From assembly GCA_964522165.1 (NCBI GenBank), contig CAZFVV010000005.1, forward strand, positions 16,114 to 80,113: a stretch of 64,000 bases of DNA, given 5' to 3'. The translations under genes were made by a program, and so were the position numbers. Under the pieces are notes generated by a model that saw nothing but the letters and a program-made list of their open reading frames with translations, did not search any database and was not told where the DNA came from. Of the stretch, positions 34,592-43,100 are shown in pieces (position 1 is the first letter of the stretch; each line of letters opens with the position of its first letter). The stretch is from JABWBP01 sp964522165. GTDB lineage: Bacteria; Calditrichota; Calditrichia; RBG-13-44-9; J075.

Positions 34592-35635
34592 ATGGAAAAA
34601 CCGAAGACGGTTCTGATCATTGAAGAGGATATTCGATACGGAGAAATGCTGCAGGATGCACTGGGAGAATTCGGCTACAACGCTTATTTGGCGTATTCCG
34701 CCACGGGGGGTATGGACATTGTGCGGCAGAAAAAACTGGATATTATCATCAGCGACATCAACATGCCCAGCGTGAACGGAATTCAACTGGCGGAAAAGCT
34801 GATGAAGATGTACCTGGATATTCCGATCATCCTGATCACCAACACCCATGATTTGAACCTGATCCGCCATGCCCTGAAATTGGGGATCATCGATTACCTG
34901 ATCAAGCCGATCAACTTGCAGGAGCTTCCCCTGGTAGTGGATAAAAACTTAGAACGGAAGCGGTTGGAATCGCAGCGGGTGCAAGAGAACAAGGCGGAAA
35001 TTCTGCTCAAAGCCCTCAAAGCGCTCATGCGCGCCTTAGACGCCAAAGACGCTTACACCTGCGGCCATTCCCAGCGGGTGGCGGCGCTGGCCATGCTCAT
35101 GGCGCGGGAGTTGAAACTAAGCCCGGAAGAACAATACACCCTGCAATTAGCCGCGTTGATGCACGACATCGGAAAGATCGGGATACCGGACAGCATATTG
35201 AATAAAACCGCCAGCCTGCAGGATTATGAATTCGACATCGCCAAAGACCACCCGGTGGTGGGCAGCCAGATTTTAGGTGAAATCGAAGAGCTTTCCGAAG
35301 TCGCCTCCGCGGTGCGCCACCATCACGAACGCTACGACGGCAGCGGCTACCCGGACGGGCTGCGCGGGGAAGCGATTCCTTTTTTCGCGCGAATTTTGTC
35401 GATTATCGATACCTTCGAGGCGCTGGTCTCCAACCGGGTATATCGCAAAGGAACCGACAAAGCCCACGCCCTGGAGGAGATTCAGCGCAACGCCGGGGTG
35501 CAGTTCGATCCGGAACTGGTAAAAGTTTTCGCCAACGTCATCAAAAACGTGGCGGTTGACAACGGTAATACCACGGATGAAAGGGCTTTTGAATTTGCGG
35601 TCGATCTTCCCGGGAGAGCCAAAGAAGCAATTTGA
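34592..35635 (+). CDS. Response regulator with HD-GYP domain
   Basis: A 347-residue two-domain protein. Residues 1-120 are a receiver domain, with DIIISDINMPSVNG holding the phosphorylatable Asp and LIKPIN the conserved Lys. A linker helix leads to an HD-GYP phosphodiesterase domain (about 150-330) with HDIGKIGIPD and HHHERYDGSGYPDGL, the residues that bind the metal pair. It is expected to hydrolyse cyclic-di-GMP, lowering a signal for surface attachment and polysaccharide production. The ATG at 34592 is in frame and follows GGAAAGGA. No kinase gene is adjacent; the kinase at 40-44 kb has its own regulator. Confidence 0.92.
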   Translation: MEKPKTVLIIEEDIRYGEMLQDALGEFGYNAYLAYSATGGMDIVRQKKLDIIISDINMPSVNGIQLAEKLMKMYLDIPIILITNTHDLNLIRHALKLGIIDYLIKPINLQELPLVVDKNLERKRLESQRVQENKAEILLKALKALMRALDAKDAYTCGHSQRVAALAMLMARELKLSPEEQYTLQLAALMHDIGKIGIPDSILNKTASLQDYEFDIAKDHPVVGSQILGEIEELSEVASAVRHHHERYDGSGYPDGLRGEAIPFFARILSIIDTFEALVSNRVYRKGTDKAHALEEIQRNAGVQFDPELVKVFANVIKNVAVDNGNTTDERAFEFAVDLPGRAKEAI

Positions 35636-35670
35636 GGCAATGCGGAGGCAACGCGACAAAATATTAGAGA

Positions 35671-35699
35671 TTGACATCTCTGATGAGTGATATTATATT
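35671..35699 (+). promoter_or_regulatory. Sigma-70 type promoter for the tRNA genes
   Basis: TTGACA (35671-35676) and TATATT (35694-35699) are separated by 17 bases, close to consensus. The next genes are tRNA-Ala and tRNA-Cys, 80 bases downstream, in the same direction. Confidence 0.75.
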
Positions 35700-35734
35700 G
35701 TGCGCCGCAAGTAAGAAACGTTCGGACACCTATA

Positions 35735-35774
35735 AATTGCCAATTGGCAATTATCAATTGGCAATTGCCAATTC
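35735..35774. repeat. Iterated-word palindromic repeat (CAATTGGCAATT)
   Basis: AATTGCCAATTGGCAATT and CAATTGGCAATTGCCAATT overlap in direct and inverted order in the tRNA leader. The same word builds the 32-bp palindrome at 46992-47023. Confidence 0.75.
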
Positions 35775-35778
35775 AGAA

Positions 35779-35851
<73 letters not shown>

Positions 35852-35902
35852 CAGTAAAAAATGAAAAATGCAAAGTGAAAATTTATAATTTGCATTGAGA
35901 CT

Positions 35903-35975
35903 GGCGCCGTACCCAAGTGGCTAAGGGAAAGGTCTGCAAAACCTTCATTCGGCGGTTCGAATCCGCCCGGCGCCT
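35903..35975 (+). tRNA. tRNA-Cys (anticodon GCA)
   Basis: Acceptor GGCGCCG/CGGCGCC, anticodon stem AAGGT/ACCTT around loop CTGCAAA (anticodon GCA), T arm CGGCGG-TTCGAAT-CCGCC, and discriminator U, which is typical for Cys. It lies 51 bases after tRNA-Ala, probably on the same transcript. CCA is not encoded. Confidence 0.94.
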
Positions 35976-36047
35976 CGAAAGATTTTTTCCTTCTTTCCGT
36001 TTCAAACCATCTTGCTCTTATTCCCGGAAATTTTTGGCGTAAACAAG

Positions 36048-36086
36048 AAAGACCTCAAAGGTCTTAAAGACCTTTGAGGTCTTTCT
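36048..36086. repeat. 39-bp palindrome (GACCTCAAAGGTC word)
   Basis: GAAAGACCTCAAAGGTCTT (36048-36066) pairs perfectly with AAGACCTTTGAGGTCTTTC (36068-36086) around a single A. It lies between the tRNA genes and the convergent zinc-finger gene, and could terminate either. Related words occur at about 15762 and 16083. Confidence 0.8.
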
Positions 36087-36116
36087 CGGTCTATTTCGGG
36101 ATCAAGCAAAGCGAAC

Positions 36117-36266
36117 CTACTTCTTTCCCGTGCCTTTGCACACCGTACAGTTCCCGCTGCCGCCGCACTTGGGGCACTTGCTGCTGCCTAAAATGCTGCC
36201 CACTTTGCCCGATCCGTGGCAGCGGCTGCACTTGCCGTTTCCGTTACAGCCGGGACAGGTTGCCAT
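36117..36266 (-). CDS. Mini zinc-finger protein of the DnaJ CxxCxGxG type
   Basis: A 49-residue protein not long enough for usual ORF limits. It has four CxxC pairs, at Cys4/7, 13/16, 31/34 and 40/43, three of them followed by Gly-rich CxGxG patterns (CPGCNGNG, CSRCHGSG, CPKCGGSG, CTVCKGTG). That is the cysteine-rich zinc domain of DnaJ (Hsp40) on its own. A very good ribosome site (GGAGG) precedes the ATG at 36266, so it is almost certainly translated. A free zinc-binding mini-chaperone or protein-interaction module is the natural guess. It precedes a 39-bp palindrome that may end its transcript. Confidence 0.85.
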   Translation of the reverse strand: MATCPGCNGNGKCSRCHGSGKVGSILGSSKCPKCGGSGNCTVCKGTGKK

Positions 36267-36301
36267 TAGAGCCTCCTATATACTTTGATAAGATTTATGA
36301 A

Positions 36302-36547
36302 TTATTTATTCTTCCGAAAAGTCACCACATAATACATCACATATTCCGCTTTTCTGCCAAATAATGACCCCAGGCAGCCCGGGGTTGCTAAAACGCCAAT
36401 CTCATCCACCCGATAGAATTCCCAGCCTTCTGCTGTCTGGCTATTTGCAATCGATTCCAGATAAGCTGCCGCTTCATTTCCACGTTTCTCTTTCATTTTC
36501 ACCGTAACGTCGGGAGGGATTTGAAGCATTTTGTATTCATATGCCAT
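36302..36547 (-). CDS. DUF4177-like small protein
   Basis: An 81-residue protein whose pattern, YEYKMLQIPP at the start, GNEAAAYLESIANSQTAEGWEFYRVDEIG in the middle and YVVTFRK at the end, matches the DUF4177 family (a small alpha/beta fold of unknown role). GGAGG precedes the ATG. It is one of a run of small minus-strand genes (36117-37412) with separate ribosome sites. Confidence 0.75.
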   Translation of the reverse strand: MAYEYKMLQIPPDVTVKMKEKRGNEAAAYLESIANSQTAEGWEFYRVDEIGVLATPGCLGSLFGRKAEYVMYYVVTFRKNK

Positions 36548-36623
36548 TTGTGGATCCTCCAGTTGTTTTAGTGGGTTGCGCTGATAGGTTCAGAAAATGG
36601 AATTCGGATCATTCCTCACTTCA

Positions 36624-36875
36624 TCAATAGTAAGAATAGCTGAATAATCCGGAGGACTCGCAGGTAATTAACTCGCGTCGAGAAAGCGAGCGTTCCCTCA
36701 CAACTTCCTGGCCGTCGCAATAAATAGTGCCGCTACCAGGGCCATAATCGAAATAGGCTTCGCCGTTCTGATCAGAATAAACCTCTTTATTCCCTTGTCC
36801 CTCGATCCATACAAGAACTCTCGTGCCACTGCACGGCTTGCCGTTTTCCCATTGAATCTTTACAATCATTGACAT
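36624..36875 (-). CDS. Small hypothetical protein, beta-rich
   Basis: An 83-residue protein from the ATG at 36875, where GGAAG gives a good ribosome site; a longer reading to 36989 covers what looks like non-coding sequence. MIVKIQWENGKPCSGTRVLVWIEG, then NGEAYFDYGPGSGTIYCDGQEV, resembles a small Ig-like or carboxypeptidase-regulatory-type beta domain. No signal peptide, so probably cytoplasmic. I do not recognise the family. Confidence 0.65.
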   Translation of the reverse strand: MSMIVKIQWENGKPCSGTRVLVWIEGQGNKEVYSDQNGEAYFDYGPGSGTIYCDGQEVVRERSLSRRELITCESSGLFSYSYY

Positions 36876-37244
36876 AGTGACTTCCTTTGATGTGATAACT
36901 TCGTAGAAATTGGAGAACTGCAAAACCGCTTTAATACCCCGCCTCCCAACCCCTGGCGGCTCTCTCCTAAAGGCCTGCCTTCCCACCAAATTTATCTTCT
37001 CAAAACGAGAATTTTTACCTTAACAACGTTGTCAACCTTTCTCCTCTCCACAATTCTTTTCCATTATTATATATATTCCCCACTCCCGCCAAAATATTGA
37101 CAAAAAATAAAATTTTTCGACTGAAACGCCCAAACCACCCCTCCTTCCCCCCTCAATGACCACTAATGACCACTAATGACTACGAATGACTATAAATGAC
37201 GCCGCTCCGAAGGAGCCCCTTCGGGGCCGGAAAATAACAATTCT
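36876..37244. other. AT-rich spacer with an AATGACCACT tandem array
   Basis: No gene seen in 369 bases. The stretch at about 37154-37200 repeats a ten-base word (AATGACCACT, then AATGACTACG and AATGACTATA) five times. At 37200-37235 two small hairpins (GCTCC-GAA-GGAGC and CCCCTTCGGGG) follow. Position 37040-37130 is strongly A/T-rich. Confidence 0.6.
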
Positions 37245-37412
37245 TTACCCCTTTGCCGAATGGCCCTCCCGCACTTCCCGCTCTTCTATCTCTAACAGCA
37301 GCAAATGCCCCAACAGCACCTGGATAAACCCGATCGGGCAGAGCACAATGGTGGCGATCAATATATATCCCACGACGTTATTGATGCGAATCAGCAACTT
37401 CAAGTATTCCAT
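37245..37412 (-). CDS. Small single-pass membrane protein
   Basis: A 55-residue protein with one long hydrophobic stretch (about residues 7-40, IRINNVVGYILIATIVLCPI...LLGHLLLL) and an acidic tail EIEEREVREG. GGGGACGGG lies before the ATG at 37412. Its place in a run of small minus-strand genes supports it. Length and lack of a known motif leave the function open. Confidence 0.5.
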   Translation of the reverse strand: MEYLKLLIRINNVVGYILIATIVLCPIGFIQVLLGHLLLLEIEEREVREGHSAKG

Positions 37413-37967
37413 GATCCCGTCCCCCGCTACAACGGGTGGCTTTTGCACATTCGCGCTTCCCGGCGCCTAGCGCGCGGGCGTCGGATGCCTGGCCTTCCGA
37501 ATCGTTTACGGATAAGAACCAACCCCCTGGTTGCATCACAACGCCCGCGCACCGGTTCACCGGCTCTCCTCGCATAGCCCCCCTCAAGTCTATTGTTGTC
37601 TGCCCGCAAGTTCTTGCTTCAATAACAGTGCCGATTTTCCCGGCTTGCCGTAACTTCCTGTTCTTAAACGGCTAAGCGTGAAATAGCCGAAAAGCGGATT
37701 CGGCTCTTTGTCAACTCCAGTTGGCAGAAAGCCCGCCTTATAAGGGCTTGATGAGGCGTTTGGGGAAGGTTATTCGTTGAGAATAATGAGGTTGGGGGGA
37801 GCGCCAACTGCGGTTGGCATTCAAAAGAACCGGCAAATTACGCGCTCAGAAAAAGAGCGAGGGGAAAGATTGTTTACGCCTGAGAACAAATTCACTGTGA
37901 TTTTCTATCGGTTTGTTTATAATGAGATAGCTTTAAAACAAAAAAATATCCACCAGGGGAGCAAGCT
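37413..37967. other. Intergenic region with a long imperfect hairpin
   Basis: No convincing gene in 555 bases. GCGCGGGCGT-cg-GATGC near 37471 pairs with GCATC-aca-ACGCCCGCGC near 37538, an imperfect 80-base hairpin. AGCCGAA/TTCGGCT near 37686-37706 and GCCAACTGCGGTTGGC near 37803 are smaller ones. A TATAAT at 37918-37923 is a possible -10 box for the toxin-antitoxin genes; no good -35 box is visible. Confidence 0.5.
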
Positions 37968-38210
37968 ATGGAAGTAGTCAATATCTCCGAATTCAAAAAG
38001 AGATATTTAACCATTCTTGAAAGAGTCGAGAAGACCAGGCAACCGATCTTAATTACCCGGCGAGGAAAAACAATTGCCAAAATAATGGCCGTTTCCGGAT
38101 GCATTGAAAAAACATCGTGGTTGGGAAGTATGTCCTCTACCGGCGTTATTGTTGGTGACATTGTCAAGCCGGTATTGGAGGAGACAACGTGGGAGATTTT
38201 CAGAAATTGA
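37968..38210 (+). CDS. Phd/YefM-type antitoxin
   Basis: An 80-residue antitoxin with the family N-terminus VVNISEFKKRYLTILERVEKTRQPILITRRGKTIAKI (DNA-binding and dimer domain). The C-terminal part probably wraps the toxin. It overlaps the PIN-toxin gene by 22 bases in the usual antitoxin-first order. GGGGAG precedes the ATG. Since the toxin gene is frameshifted, this antitoxin may be a relic or still guard against related toxins. Confidence 0.88.
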   Translation: MEVVNISEFKKRYLTILERVEKTRQPILITRRGKTIAKIMAVSGCIEKTSWLGSMSSTGVIVGDIVKPVLEETTWEIFRN

Positions 38211-38598
38211 AATTTCTTTTGGACACCCATATCTGGATTTGGGGATTAATGAACCCGGAGAAATTTTCCGGTAAAGTTATTTCCGAGATAGAGAACAGCA
38301 ATAACGAAATTTGGCTCTCCTCAATATCGGTCTGGGAAGCACTGATTTTAATTGAAAAACGACGACTGGTCTTAAATATACCGGCAGAAGAGTGGATTCG
38401 GAGAGCCGTAACCCAATTACCGATCCATGAAGCGCCCTTGACCATCGAAGTTGCGCTCAAAAGCAGGGCGATGCAACTGCCGCATCAAGACCCGGCGGAC
38501 CGATTTATGCCGCCACCGCGCTGGTTCATGGCTTTACTTTGATAACCAGCGATGAGCGAATTGCTCGCTCGAGTGAGATTTCGATCCTGTTTAACTAA
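38189..38598 (+). pseudogene. VapC-like PIN-domain toxin, frameshifted near the 3' end
   Basis: The frame from GTG 38189 gives a 117-residue PIN-domain ribonuclease with FLLDTHIWIW (first Asp), SVWEAL (Glu) and HQDPADRF (third acidic position), ending in an unrelated tail MPPPRWFMALL at 38542. Shifting frame between 38508 and 38509 restores the family C-terminus: IAATALVHGFTLITSDERIA, then SILFN and a TAA at 38596-38598. One base is missing from the Ile codon after ADRF. The product as written lacks the TSDERI segment that completes the PIN active site, so the toxin is probably inactive, unless the shift is a sequencing error. Confidence 0.8.
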
Positions 38599-38651
38599 AC
38601 ACCGGCCTTACGGTTTCTATCGCACTCAAACACTTGCGCACTCTCTTTTTT

Positions 38652-39998
38652 TTATTCACCCACATCCAGGCTTAACTCCTTTAACATCTTCTGCAACCCC
38701 TGGCGGCTGATTCCCGCTTCCGCGGCGACCGCGGAGAGGTTGCCGTCATGCCGTACGATAGCCGGCTTCAAATATTCGCGCTGGAAACGGCGCAGCGCCT
38801 TTTCTTTGGCGGCTTCGTAGGGTTGAACCGGGGGAGCAGCGCGATCCAGCGGCAGGCTGAGGTCGGGCGGGCGAATCTCCGCCCGCCCGAAACTGTGAAC
38901 TACCCCGCGGTTGACGATATGGCGTAGCTGCCGCACGTTTCCCGGCCAGCGGTAGTTCTTCAACACCAGCAAGGTTTGTTGAGCAAAGATTTTCTTGCCG
39001 CAGTTTTCCCGCTCCTGCGCCCGGCGCAAAAAGTGGTAACAAAGCGGCAGAATATCCGCCTCCCGCTCCCGCAGCGGCGGAACGGCGATCTCCTCCTCGG
39101 TGAGGCGGTAAAACAGGTCTTCCCGGAACAGTTTTTTCTCCATCCGCTCCTTCAAATCCGCATTCGTGGCGGAAATGACCCGGATATCCAGGGGAATGGT
39201 GCGCGTGCCCCCTAACCGCTCGATGGTATGGTCTTCTAAAACGCGCAGCAGCACCGCCTGTTTGGGCGGGGAAATTTCCGCCACTTCGTCGAGAAACAGC
39301 ACCCCTCCCCGGGCGCTTTCCAATTTGCCGATACGGGTTTCCCTGGCATCGGTGTAAGCCCCGCGTTCATGGCCGAACATCTCATTTTCAAACAAATTTT
39401 CCGGGATGGCGGCGCAGTTTACCGCCACAAACGGCTGATCCTTTCTGCGGCTGTGCTCATGAATGTAACGCGCCACCACCTCTTTTCCCACCCCGGTTTC
39501 CCCGCTGATCAACACCGAACACTCGCTGGCGGCGATCTTCCGCGAGAGGGCAAAGATTTGCTGCATCCGCGGCGACCTCACCACCGCCTCCGTTCCGGCA
39601 AAAGAGAATCGTTCTTCGTCCTCGCCTTCCCCGGCTTCTGCTAACAGGTTTTCTAATATCAGGCGCAGGGTGTGCAGTTTTTCCGATTTGATGAAATACT
39701 CGTGCGCCCCGTTGGCCAGGGCTTCTTTGTAAACCGAGTGCGAATCTGTATTGGTTACCATCACGATCAGCAACGCCGGGAATTGCTGGCGCAGTTGCAG
39801 CAGCGCTTCTAACCCCTCGCGCTCGCGCTGCATGGCGACGTCGAGCAATAAAAAACGCGGCTGCAGGTCTTCGATCAGCTTCAAACCGGAGGCCATATCG
39901 AGCGCGCCGGAAACCTCGTAGCGATCTTGCAGCAACATCCGGTAGTGCTCCAGGAATTTGGGATCGTCATCGATCATTACGATTTTATGCTTAGACAT
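38652..39998 (-). CDS. NtrC-family sigma-54-dependent response regulator
   Basis: A 448-residue regulator. Receiver domain at about 1-120 (phospho-Asp in LLLDVAMQRERE), AAA+ domain at about 140-370 with Walker A GETGVGKE and Walker B GGVLFLDEVAE, and a C-terminal Fis-type helix-turn-helix (SAVAAEAGISRQGLQKMLKEL). The loop that contacts sigma-54, GAFTGA in the classic members, reads GAYTDA; this variation should be noted but does not by itself exclude activity. GGGGG before the ATG at 39998 is the ribosome site. It follows the sensor kinase gene by 58 bases on the same strand, forming a two-component pair. Confidence 0.92.
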   Translation of the reverse strand: MSKHKIVMIDDDPKFLEHYRMLLQDRYEVSGALDMASGLKLIEDLQPRFLLLDVAMQREREGLEALLQLRQQFPALLIVMVTNTDSHSVYKEALANGAHEYFIKSEKLHTLRLILENLLAEAGEGEDEERFSFAGTEAVVRSPRMQQIFALSRKIAASECSVLISGETGVGKEVVARYIHEHSRRKDQPFVAVNCAAIPENLFENEMFGHERGAYTDARETRIGKLESARGGVLFLDEVAEISPPKQAVLLRVLEDHTIERLGGTRTIPLDIRVISATNADLKERMEKKLFREDLFYRLTEEEIAVPPLREREADILPLCYHFLRRAQERENCGKKIFAQQTLLVLKNYRWPGNVRQLRHIVNRGVVHSFGRAEIRPPDLSLPLDRAAPPVQPYEAAKEKALRRFQREYLKPAIVRHDGNLSAVAAEAGISRQGLQKMLKELSLDVGE

Positions 39999-40024
39999 GT
40001 ATTAGCCCCCTGGCTTATGATATA

Positions 40025-40115
40025 TAGCACACGGATGACACGGATTAAACGGATGTTCACAGATTTTTTGCCTGAATTTGGTTGAAATTATCCGTGACAT
40101 CCGTCGCATCCGTGT
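40025..40115. repeat. Iterated-word inverted repeat (ATCCGTG / CACGGAT)
   Basis: CACGGATGACACGGATTAAACGGATG (near 40029) is answered by ATCCGTGACATCCGTCGCATCCGTG (near 40090). The second arm is translated as the C-terminal tail of the sensor kinase. It is the 'ACGGAT' word class common in environmental genomes. Confidence 0.75.
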
Positions 40116-43100
40116 TCCATTTTCCCCCCTGATCCGCGCTGCGGAGGGTGATGTGAAACTGCGCGCCTGCTCCCTCCTTCGATTCGCCTACTTCCACCTC
40201 GCCGCCATAGCGCCGCAGCAATTTGCGGGCGTGGTACAGGCCCAACCCGCTGGAAGCTTTGGTAGAATAAGTCTCATCGAAAATGCGCCCGGCGTGCTCC
40301 GGCGCAATTCCGTTGCCAAAATCCCGCAACGTCAGGAGCGTTTTTCCATCCTTCGGCTCATGAATGGTCAGGTGGATTTTCTTTTCCGGCAAATCCTGCA
40401 TCGCTTCCAGGGAATTTTGCAGCAGGTTGGAGAGCGCCTGGCTGAAATCTTCCTTGCGGATAACCACCGGCAGGGTGAGCCGGGCGGGTTCCCGGGAAAT
40501 CTTGACTTCGCTGAAGCGAGGGAAGCGGGCCGCCGCCTCGCTTACCATCTGGAACAGGTCGTTGGTGTGCAAGGCATCGACGCCGGCCTGAATTTCCCTT
40601 AATTCCCGTTTGATCTCCGAAAGCTCGCGCTGCAACGCTTCGAGCGTGCCGGGTATCCATTTTTTCGGGATCGCGCCGCTGGTTTTCCCGCTGAGCAATT
40701 TTTGGATTTGCTGCTGAAGACGGTTAAAACGGCGGCGAATTTTAAGCGCCGGTAAAGAAGACGCCTGCAAATGCCAGCTTTGCAGATAGATATCTCTCAA
40801 CACCGGCAGAGCATGCTCCTTAAAGTAAGCGAGTTCTTGCAGGAAATCTTTCCACAAAGCGGAGCGATCCGGCGCGCGGGTATCCATCCCTCCGGGGCCG
40901 GTGGGCGTCCCTCCCTCCGGCACAAGGTTGTTGCAAAAAAAGATCAGGTGATCGATCCGGTTCATCCCCACCTGGCTGTGGCGGAACTGGCGCAGCAGGT
41001 CGAACAACTCGAAACTCTGCCCCGCCTCCCGGTAGCGAATCCGGCTGATGCGTTGAAACAATAAAACCAGCCCGCCGCCGCCGATCAGCAGCGCATAAAC
41101 GGGTATTCCCAGGGAGACGAAGTCGATTCCCCAGCCTGCCCAAAAAGACGCCAGCCCATAAAGCGCTAACAAGGTGAGTAAAAACAGCGCCGCCAGGGAA
41201 GGCGGCCAGAAATAGCGATACCGCTGCAAAGCCCAGAAACCGCCGGCGATGGCGAGAAACAGCAGCGCCCGGATGAGCAGATCCCGCCGCTGTTGCCGGT
41301 AAATAAAGGATAACAGGAAATTCGCCGCGGCCTGCACTTGTTGGCCCGTTTTTTCCGTTTCGGGCACGGTTAGAACCTGCCCCGGCGTTACCCCGGCTAA
41401 CTCCCGCCGTTCTCCGGAAGGGAATTGCACCACCACGTCGTAGCGTTCGGCTGTTCCGGGAGAGTTCCCCGGCGGCAGGCCGAAGTGCGCTTCCGGCAGG
41501 CCGGAACTGGCGTAACCGGCCTGGGTGGTGGTCTGCCGGTATCCGCGCAGGAACGCGGGATCGCCGCCATGCCCGCTTTCGTAAACCCACACCTGCGTGC
41601 CGATCCCCGGGGCGTTGCTGCGCTTTCCTTCCGGGCGGATCATCAGAAAATTGGGTTGATTCAGATAGTTTCTCCACACCCGGCTGTAAGAAATCTCTCC
41701 GTTAGCGACGATAATGTCCAGATCCCCGTCTTCATCCACATCCGCCAGTGCTGAGCCGGTGGTATAACTGAAGTCGTTTTCACCCAGATAAAACGAATCC
41801 CGTTCAAAATACTGCCCGGCGCGGTTCCAATAGACATACTCCACCCCGAGGGTGGCCAAAAACAAATCCTGGTAGCCATCCTGGTCCAGGTCGCCCCAGT
41901 TGCCGCCGTAAGCTAACAGCGATTGATTGAACCCTTTGACGGCGCTGACATCGCGGAAATTGCCCTTTCCATCGTTCTCGAACAATTTGCAGGGAGAGAT
42001 CCGGTTGGCCAGGAAGAGATCCACGTCCCCGTCGTTATCATAATCGCCCAAAGCAATGCTCTGGGTAAAAAAATCGAAGCGGGTGGTCAGCTCCGGGGAA
42101 GAGGCGCTGCGGTCCGCCCAGGTTGGCAAACCGGTTTCCGGGGAGATGCCGCGGTTCTCCAGGTAAATCAATGGATGATGTAGAGTATAAATCAACAGAT
42201 CGAAATCGCCGTCTCCCTCGGTATCGGCGATGGCCGGAAGGGCGCCCTCGGGCAGGGACGGCAGTCCCGCCCGGGCAGGGGCCTCCTCAAACCGCAGAAA
42301 ATTCCGGTTGCGAAATACCCGCAGCGGGCCCAATTCGTCGCCCACAATGAAATCCAACAGCCCGTCATCATCCAGATCCAGCCAGCACAGGTTGGAAATC
42401 CGCCCTTCCAGTTCCAGGCGGTGTTCGCCGGTAATATCACGGAAACGGTCCTTGCCGAGGTTTTCATAGAGGCGGGATTGGCCCTGCAGGGCGGCGAAGA
42501 GAGCGTCCATGTCCCCATCGTTGTCGGCGTCGGCAAAAAAGGCCCCGTTGTCATAGGTATCCGCGTCTTGAGAACGGCTGATCCCCAACAAGCCGCGCTC
42601 TATCATAGCATTTTTACCATAGCGGCCCAACCGGGTGGGCGCTTCATCATCGGTGAAAAACTCGTTGGCGTCTTTCGGATTGGAAAAATACAAGTCAATA
42701 TGCTGATGGGAATTACGGTACAGGGCAATGCCCAAATGGCTGCTGCCGGCGTCGGGGCCGAAGATGGCTGATAAACGGAACCCCGGGGAAGGCTTTCTGA
42801 AGAACGGTTTTCCAACCTTTCGGTTTCCCAGGTAAAGAAGATTGTCGCTACCGGAGGTCATCAACCATTCGTTAGCGGAAAGACGAGTAAGGGAGTATAA
42901 AGAGGGGCTCACCGGAAGCGGCGCAATTTCCCCGAGGGTATCGCCGTTCCATTGCCATAAGGATCGGTCTTTGAAAGCGTACAATTCGCCACCTGCCCAG
43001 CCTAAATAGCATTGCGGGGTCCACCCCGGCAGGGTTCCGGAGGGGATAAATTCCCCGGCGCTATAGCGGAATACTTGCCCATCCTGCGTTTGAATAATGA

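Noticed and set aside
37186..37470. 94-residue plus-strand ORF
   Set aside because: It starts in a tandem repeat and is antisense to the more plausible small membrane protein gene.
37413..37600. Integron attC site behind the small-gene run
   Set aside because: The hairpin has no GTTRRRY / RYYYAAC core pair at its ends and no integrase is seen.
38652..39998. Loss of sigma-54 contact in the NtrC-type regulator because of GAYTDA
   Set aside because: The loop differs from GAFTGA at two places, but such variants occur in the family; too weak to claim loss of function.
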